Made by a program: the position numbers and the translations under genes. A DNA stretch of 64,000 nucleotides from Calycina herbarum (taxonomy: Eukaryota > Ascomycota > Leotiomycetes > Helotiales > Pezizellaceae), in contig LLEY01000059.1 of NCBI GenBank assembly GCA_001414485.1, positions 186,001 to 250,000 on the forward strand. The letters run 5' to 3'. Within the stretch, counting starts at the first letter, position 1; each line of letters begins with the position of its first letter. The notes under the pieces were generated by a model. That model was not told where the DNA came from, searched no databases, and saw nothing but the letters and a program-made list of their open reading frames with translations. Shown one piece after another: positions 57,651 to 64,000 of this stretch.

Positions 57651-58848
57651 TACCTCTCTTTTTACCTCTCTTTTACTAACTTCTTAGTAGGCCCGAAGAA
57701 GAAGAAGTATTAGATACTAATATAGCTCTAGAGACTAAAGCTCTAATACTTTCTAAGATAGAGAAACGAGTTTCTACAAAGAATAAACAAGTAAGAGAGA
57801 GAATGCTAGTAAAAAACACTCTTAAAGCAGCTGAAGTTTTTATAAAAGGAGCTATAGTTATAGTTCTATAACGAAACTCAAACGAACTAAACAAAGGTAA
57901 CTAAGTCTCGAAGGTTAGTATATAGGTAAGAAGTATAGACGCGATAGATCGTTTACTTAGAAGTGAACTCGTTACTTATATCAAAGATGTTAAATAATAT
58001 AATAAGATTAATAACTAAAGTTAAGTACGAAGCTCCTATCTAATAGCAGACGTACTAGTCTTATATAGAACCTTTCGTTTATGTTTAGAGTCCTGCTTAG
58101 TAGGAGTCCTGAAGATAGAGTCCGACTCTAATTCCAGGGCTCCTTAAAACTAGACTCTATTACCTGACTGCTCCTCACCGAGTTACGTGATATAACTGTA
58201 ATAAGATCCTTAGGATTATATATCCTATTATACTTAATCCTTTCCTCCTTCTAGGGTTATAATAATACTCGTCCTTTTAGAGCATTACCTAGACTTCACT
58301 TTATTACATACTAGTACGTGATTTGTAACACTATCCCCTTCTTAGCCTAGCGTGTCTCTATACTAGAATTCTAACCTAAATATATCTATTAGTACGACGT
58401 TAACCTTCCTTTATATATAAACATGTCCTTCTTATATATAAAACGAAAAGAGCGTTTAGCTCTTACTATATAGATCGAATCTATATAACGTCTAGCTAAG
58501 ACCTGTTCTTTCTATTATAAACAGTCCTGTCGATGCTTCCTAGAGCTTTCTAAATCCTCTTACTATTCTAAGTATATTTGGTCGAAAAGGTCTTATAATA
58601 GCCCTAGCTATCTTATTATTCCTGTCCCTAGGCCTTGAAAACCTGTGTATTAGTTTTTCTTTAGTCTTATACGTAAACGATTCCCTATTACTCCTCAGAG
58701 TCCTCCTCCTTTAAGTCCTCCTTCTAAGTCCTCTTCTACCTAGTTTCCCGCCTTTAAGATAGCTCCCTTCGTTAAACAGGTACTTTCTAACGATATATCC
58801 CTGTCTAATCCTAGTCCTGAGTTCTAGGCAGCTCTAGGTTTTGTTAGT
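57651..58848. other. RIP-degraded DNA, possible Cys-motif relic
   Basis: AT-rich with many stops. A plus-strand segment at about 58440-58640 reads as KTCSFYYKQSCRCFLEL and onwards, where several Tyr codons (TAT) could be former Cys (TGT), suggesting a lost C-x2-C zinc motif. A Pro/Ser-rich stretch follows (about 58690-58750). It could belong to either neighbouring element. Confidence 0.35.
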
Positions 58849-61800
58849 AGAACTTCTAAAGTTCCTCTAGGCAACGGTTAAGGTTACCTTTTAGTTCCTA
58901 AGTGTTTTCTAAGTATAAGTAATTTAACTATTTAATTAAATACTTAACTTATTCTCTAATAAGTTTATAGTTAAGAATCTTCTTAACTTCGTATTCGGCG
59001 TTTAGGTTTACTAGTTGAATTTCTATAAATAGGGCTAGTAGTGCTCTTAGTAGTGCTAGTTCGAGTAAGGATATATAGAATACTAGGTAGATGTTTATTA
59101 TCTTTAGTAGCGCTAATTTATAATTTAAAGGTCTCTTAACTCGTTTAATTTTAAATAGTTTAAGTTTTTTATAATCTAGTTTATTACTTAGTCTTTTTAT
59201 ATTAATATTTTTCTATACTAAGTAGACTTTATCCCTCTCTTTTAGTATTAGCTCTTAACTACGTCGTTTATTATAGTAGTATATATTTCTTTCTACTATA
59301 AATTACAGGTCCTTTATAAGTTCTTTATATAGACTCTTAATTTTTAAGACATAAATATAAGTAAGTTAGTTATCAATAGTCGTAGATAGTAGTTCTTAAT
59401 ATACTATTAATTCGTATCTAAAGTTAGCGTAGAATAGTATAACAAGTGTTGTTTCCGTTACTAAACTGTTATAGGCAAACTATGTTAAGAGTAGTAGTTC
59501 TACTTAGTTGTTTTACTAGTAGTTTATATAATAACAAAGGTATGTTTTAACTACTTAATTTATTCGTTCGTTTCCTCTATTTATTTAAGAGTAAAAAGCT
59601 ATAGAGAGCTTTCTTTTTACACCTAATCGTTTTATAAGCGCGATCTAAAATTTTAAGATAAAGAGCTTATCTTTATCTAAGATTATCTCTTCTAGTAGTT
59701 TATATCTTAAGACTACTTCTTTTAGAAATACGAATACTAATTCCTTAGCTATACTTAATTCTAAATATAGTACTAGAATTATATATTTCGTAAGCTTTTC
59801 TATAATAACTAGGATAGAATTATATTTAACTCTTATTATCAGATCTATAGATTTTAGTAATTTAATAATAAAATCTATAGATATTAATTTCTAAGGTATC
59901 TATAGTATTAGAGTAGTATTTATCTGTCTATAAGGAGTATAGTAGGAAGCCTTGTTCCTAGTATAGGTATTATATTCTGCTATTACTTTCTTAACTATCG
60001 TAGATAATCGATTAATATAGTAGTATTATCTTATTCTTTAGAGAGTTCTTTGAATTCCTTAGTAACTATAAGTAGGCGTAGTATAGTATTCCTATATAAA
60101 CTCTTTCGTATATAAGCTAGGAACCTATAATTTCCCTTTTATATACTAGTTATAACCTTTATATATACTTTAAATTTTATTTATCTAGATATTATTTATT
60201 ACTACTATCTTATATATAGTAGGTACTAAGTCTCTATTCTTAAGAGTTTTTAAGATTATAATCTTCTTATATTCTTTGTTTCTCTTATATCCGGGTTTCT
60301 AGCTAAGAGTATTAGCTCGAGTATTTAACGTTCTCTTTATATATCGAATAATAATATTAAATCCTTCTAATATCTCTAACTATTTAGCTAATCGTCTAGT
60401 TATAAGTTCCTTAGTTGTTATAAACGTTCTAAGATTTTTATAGTTAGATAAAACTATAACTAGGTATTTTACTAGCTATAAATAAATTCTCTAGTATTCT
60501 AAAGCTAATACTATAGTAAGTAGTTCCTTATCAAAGATACTATAGTTTTGTTATACTAGGTTAAATATCTTAGAATAATATATAATAGGTATAAGTTTTC
60601 CTTTATTATTTAGTTATAAGTGAATCGTATCTACTACTATGTCTAAGGCGTCTGTTTTAATCGTACTAGGTTTGTCTATATTAAAATTATATAGAATAGG
60701 TTTTTCTATAAATTTTACTTTAAGTTTCTAAAAAGCATTCTCTATTTATTTATTCTATATAAACTTAATAGCCTTCTTAACTAGTATTAATATTAGTTTA
60801 GTAATCTTTATATAGTCTTAGATAAATAGATAGCAAAAGTTTATAAATCTAAGAAAGGACTATATATCTTTTATATTCTCTAGTGATTTCTAATTTAAGA
60901 TATCTTAGATCTTTACTAGATCTATTTCTATTTTCTCTAAGCTAAATACCTATTTTAGGAAAAGTGTCTAAGTTACTTTAAACTTATATTTTAAGAGTTT
61001 TAACCGAGAGTTTACTTTTATAAGTTGTTATAAAACTTCTCTAACACGTCTCTTATAGTCTTCTTCTTTTTCTAAGAAGATTAGGATATTATCTAAGTAA
61101 TAAATTACTATTATTCTTAAAAGATCTCCTAAAATATTATTATTTTATCTCTAATATATAGCTAGTATATTATAGAGTCTAAATAGTATAACTATATATT
61201 CGTAAAGGCCTAATAGTAAGACAAATACTATCTTCTATTCGTCTCCGACTTTTATTTATATAAGTCTATAGACGTTTTATTAATCTAGTTTCGTAAATCG
61301 TACTATCTTACTTAACTTATCTTATAAGTATTAGCTAGGTAGTAGCGGATAAGCGTCCTTAACTATAACGTAATTTACTTCTTAATAATTAATATATACT
61401 CTTCTATCTAGGTTGTCTTTTTTCTTAATAATAAGTATATTTAAGGTAATTAGTAACTTAGATCTTCTAATATATCCCTTCTTAATACCTTTCTTTATAT
61501 AACTTTCTATTCTCTATAGGCTTTTCTAGTTATATAGCTGAAGCTTCTGCTTTAAGAGGTGATAACCCTCTTTTAATTTAATCTTATAATCTTATAAGCA
61601 ATGTTCTAGTAAGGCTTATAAGTCTTCTAGGTTTTTAAACAAAGTTTTAAATTCTCTATACTATATAGGTATTTTATTATTAGCTTTCTTACTAGTCTGT
61701 AGAGGACCCTAGGCAAGGTGTTCTAGCGTCTTAGAAGAGGTAGCGCTAACCTTGTTCTAGCCTTATAGTTATAATTACGATCCTATGTAATTATATTAAC

Positions 61801-62457
61801 TAAAGGTTATTATTTGTACCTTCTAATTAATATCTAGATTATGTTCCTAAATCTATAGTATACTAAGTATTACCTTCTTACTTCCTATTTTAATAATATT
61901 GAATTATATATCTAAATAGTGTTCTTTAATATTAACTTTTATTAGAATAGTTTACTAATTAATAATCCTGTTCTAGTATATAACGTCTATTCTGTTAACT
62001 ATCTCTAGATAGTATAGTTTTATATTCTTAATTAGAATGTTTAGCTTTTTTAAAGCTGTTAGAGAGAGGAAATTACTTATTACTTCTAAGTTAATTATAA
62101 CTTAAAGTTCCTTTCCTTTTATCTTTATAGTTATAACTAACTAACTTTCTCTAGAGGTAGTGCTTAGCTCTCTAACTGTTAGTTAGTAGAGTTCTCTCTA
62201 TACTAACTCTGTTTCTTAGTCTATATTATATTTGTTTATCTCTTAGAAGATTATACTAAATAATTTTCTACTTCTCGATTCCTAAAATATTACTCTAACT
62301 TTTCCGACTAAAGCGACTATAGTATACTAGCCTCTTATTTCTAGTATAGCTTCCTTATTATTAGATAGTATACCTAGAAAACTAGGTTTAGAGCTTCTTA
62401 TAAAGTCGTTAGATATGACAAACCTAATCTGCTAGCCCTCTGGTAGTTATCCTTACC
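58849..62457 (-). mobile_element. RIP-degraded Ty3/gypsy chromovirus (pol)
   Basis: Read on the minus strand from 62.4 kb down, the usual gypsy order is visible despite many stops: a protease-like piece (about 62.1 kb), reverse transcriptase (about 61.4-61.0 kb, with VKDAYPLLP, FTKLD and the active site now YLDN at about 61.09 kb), RNase H (about 60.7-60.3 kb), integrase (about 60.1-59.2 kb, with ISIDFI and LTKY) and a terminal chromodomain (58849-59003, KKILNYKL). Stops sit at former Trp and Gln codons and Asp-to-Asn changes hit catalytic sites, as G-to-A/C-to-T RIP produces. The gag end is missing, cut at the LTR junction at 62458. It cannot be active. Confidence 0.85.
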
Positions 62458-62742
62458 TGTAGCATACACAGGTGTAGCGGATAATCAGAGAAGTAAGAGG
62501 TGGTTTAATTGAAGATCTAAAGCTATAGAAGAGAAGAGAAGGAAAGAGGAGACTTCTAAAGGTCCTATAATATAGAGATAGCTAAGGAATCGATAAGTTA
62601 TAGGAATGTCGATCTGTTTATAGAAATGGTTCCTAGCCTAGGTAGGAATGGTTCTAGGCTAGGCTAGGAATAGCAGGCTTTACAGACGCCGGCGAGCAGC
62701 TATACGCGAGTCACGTGCTCAGCAGTGGCCAGGTCTATAACA
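62458..62742 (-). mobile_element. LTR (3' LTR of the second gypsy element)
   Basis: 285 bp bounded by TG...CA; on the minus strand it begins TGTTATAGACC and ends GCTACA. Directly upstream on the same strand is a polypurine tract (AAAGAGGGGGG), so it is the 3' LTR of the element to its right. The inner boundary at 62458 could instead be near 62473, where TGTAGC repeats. It is less AT-rich than the pol to its left. Confidence 0.7.
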
Positions 62743-64000
62743 TTACCCCCCTCTTTAAGTAGAGCTCGCCCACGAGCTCTGAACCTACTACCCTACAGGT
62801 AATTTATCCTCGTCCTTATAATATTCTAGCTCGTCTATACTATCTTCCTAGCTCTAGAACTATTCTACTAAGTACCTAGGAGGCCCTAGAAGAGAAGGAT
62901 TTAGAGCGTGAAACTCTTAAAGCTTATATAGGCAGCCTATAAAGTTAGAAGCTAGGTACTAGGCCGGGTCTGGCTCGCTTTATATCTATTAAACCTAGTA
63001 TTATAATTTTCTATAATAGCCTTTAGAGGCTAGTACTTAGTCTATATCCTATTCGTTATACTCGTTAACTATAATAGGCAGTCCTGGTTCCTATAGCTAG
63101 CCTGGTAGCGGATCGTTAAGAGCTTTGCGAAGCTTATCTATAGAGATTACAGGCTATATTTTAATTGTCGGAGGCAGGTCAATCTAGAAAGCGTTTCTAA
63201 CCTTTTCTAGGACTATATATAGACTAGCCATCTGCTAGTCGAGCTTATAGCTTAGGCGGTCTATATTCTACGTCTTTGTCGATACGTAGACCTTGTCGCC
63301 TATAGCAAAGTCTACTAGTCGCCGGTGCTTGTTTGCTTGCTTACGCTAGCGTTCCTAAGCAGCCTCGATTCCCTTACAGACGGTTTCCTAGGCGCTGTGT
63401 ATATAGGTTATATATACAACTGCTTCGTCTCGTGAAAGCTGTTTACAGACGCTTATTAGCTCTTCCAGGCTCTAGCGGACCTAATCAAAGCTGGTACGTG
63501 GCACGTAACCAAGCTCGATTTATATAGGCGGAAGAGTCGTCGAGTCCTAGGGAAGTGTAGCTTAAGCGTAGTCTATAATCGGCATTAGTTTAGACTAGTT
63601 ATCCTAATAGTAGTTTATAAATAGGCGAAGGCGTTAGTTAATCTACTGGTTTATATTCTTAGTTTAACCGTCGGTTTATACGTATACAGCTATAGATAGC
63701 TTAATCTTAGTCTCTAGGATCCGGTTAAACTCTTACTAGAACTCTAAGACGAATTATAGACCGCGGTTAGAGACAATAGTATCTGACGGTCTATAATAGC
63801 ACTATACGCGGTCGAGGTAGATCCGCGTAGTCTTTTTTACGTCCGTAGTCTTTAGGTAAGGGATAGAGACAGATCTCTTGCTTAGCCGGCAGATAAAGAT
63901 AATAATTATATCTATCCTAGACTTATTAGGAGAGAATTCCTTAAAATCAACTAATATATGTTGCTATAGGCGATCTAGGATAGGCAAGGGGTTGAGGAGT
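62743..64000 (-). mobile_element. Second Ty3/gypsy chromovirus, 3' part, runs off window
   Basis: On the minus strand from 64000 downwards: integrase core (DFKEFSPNKS, LDRV, DTIVSNRG, TDG), then an integrase C-terminal part (VDFAIGDKVYVSTK, about 63.3 kb), then a chromodomain-like segment (about 63.0-62.9 kb, with LASKGYYRKL), then a polypurine tract and the LTR. Stops at former Gln and Trp codons show RIP, but fewer than in the neighbouring element, so it is a different and probably younger family. The 5' half lies outside the window. Confidence 0.8.

Noticed and set aside
57676..57894. 72-codon minus-strand frame in the AT-rich island
   Set aside because: The only open stretch in a RIP-degraded region; composition is Ser/Phe/Thr-rich and it matches neither neighbouring element.

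Overview
This is chromosomal DNA of a filamentous ascomycete (Pezizomycotina). The evidence is short spliceosomal introns (about 47-135 nt, mostly GTAAGT or GTATGT donors and CTAAC/CTGAC branch-like sites), a fungus-specific elongation factor 3, fungal-only families (2EXR, DUF6594, hybrid histidine kinase), and an AT-rich island whose relic open frames carry stops at former Gln and Trp codons, the mark of repeat-induced point mutation (RIP). A leotiomycete is my guess, not something the sequence proves.

Layout. Positions 1-5,800: an unrecognised two-exon fungal gene (-), a GFA/CENP-V zinc protein (+) and a homeodomain-like gene (+). A second, clearly paralogous homeodomain gene follows at 6.9 kb. 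7.9-10.6 kb: a zeta-crystallin-like quinone oxidoreductase (+) converging on a UDP-glucose 4-epimerase (-). 11.8-14.6 kb: a six-part... more exactly five-exon SUN-domain nuclear-envelope gene (+). 15.1-15.9 kb: a broken zinc-knuckle gene (-). 16.3-19.7 kb: translation elongation factor 3 (-). 22.6 kb: a probably broken small secreted Cys-rich gene (-). 24.8-30.3 kb: two LPxEI-type (2EXR-like) genes (-) and a DUF6594 membrane protein (+). 31.0-34.9 kb: a hybrid histidine kinase (+). 36.3-40.0 kb: a three-helix membrane protein (+) and an ATP-grasp membrane protein (-). 40.8 kb: an intron-containing tRNA-Thr (-). 40.9-45.2 kb: a gene desert. 45.2-48.9 kb: glycyl-tRNA synthetase (-) divergent from the rRNA-processing factor RPF1 (+). 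50.5 kb: a tRNA-Phe interrupted twice. 53.1-54.4 kb: a type II membrane, glycosyltransferase-like protein (+). From about 55.9 kb to the end: a RIP-degraded transposon island.

The housekeeping genes (EF3, GlyRS, RPF1, two tRNAs) all serve translation, but they are spread out and nothing suggests a co-regulated cluster. There is no secondary-metabolite cluster. The transposon island holds a DDE integrase relic (+), a chromodomain Ty3/gypsy element (-), an LTR, and the 3' half of a second chromodomain gypsy element (-) running off the window.

The most unusual item is the tRNA-Phe gene at 50,542-50,688. It folds perfectly only after removal of a normal anticodon-loop intron and of a second 56-nt insert in the T-loop; that insert has spliceosomal GTAAGC...CTGAC...CCAG signals. 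Also notable are two copies of a small palindrome with C-run and G-run ends (51.3 kb and 55.7 kb), and the tandem homeodomain paralogues that share an extra C-terminal module.
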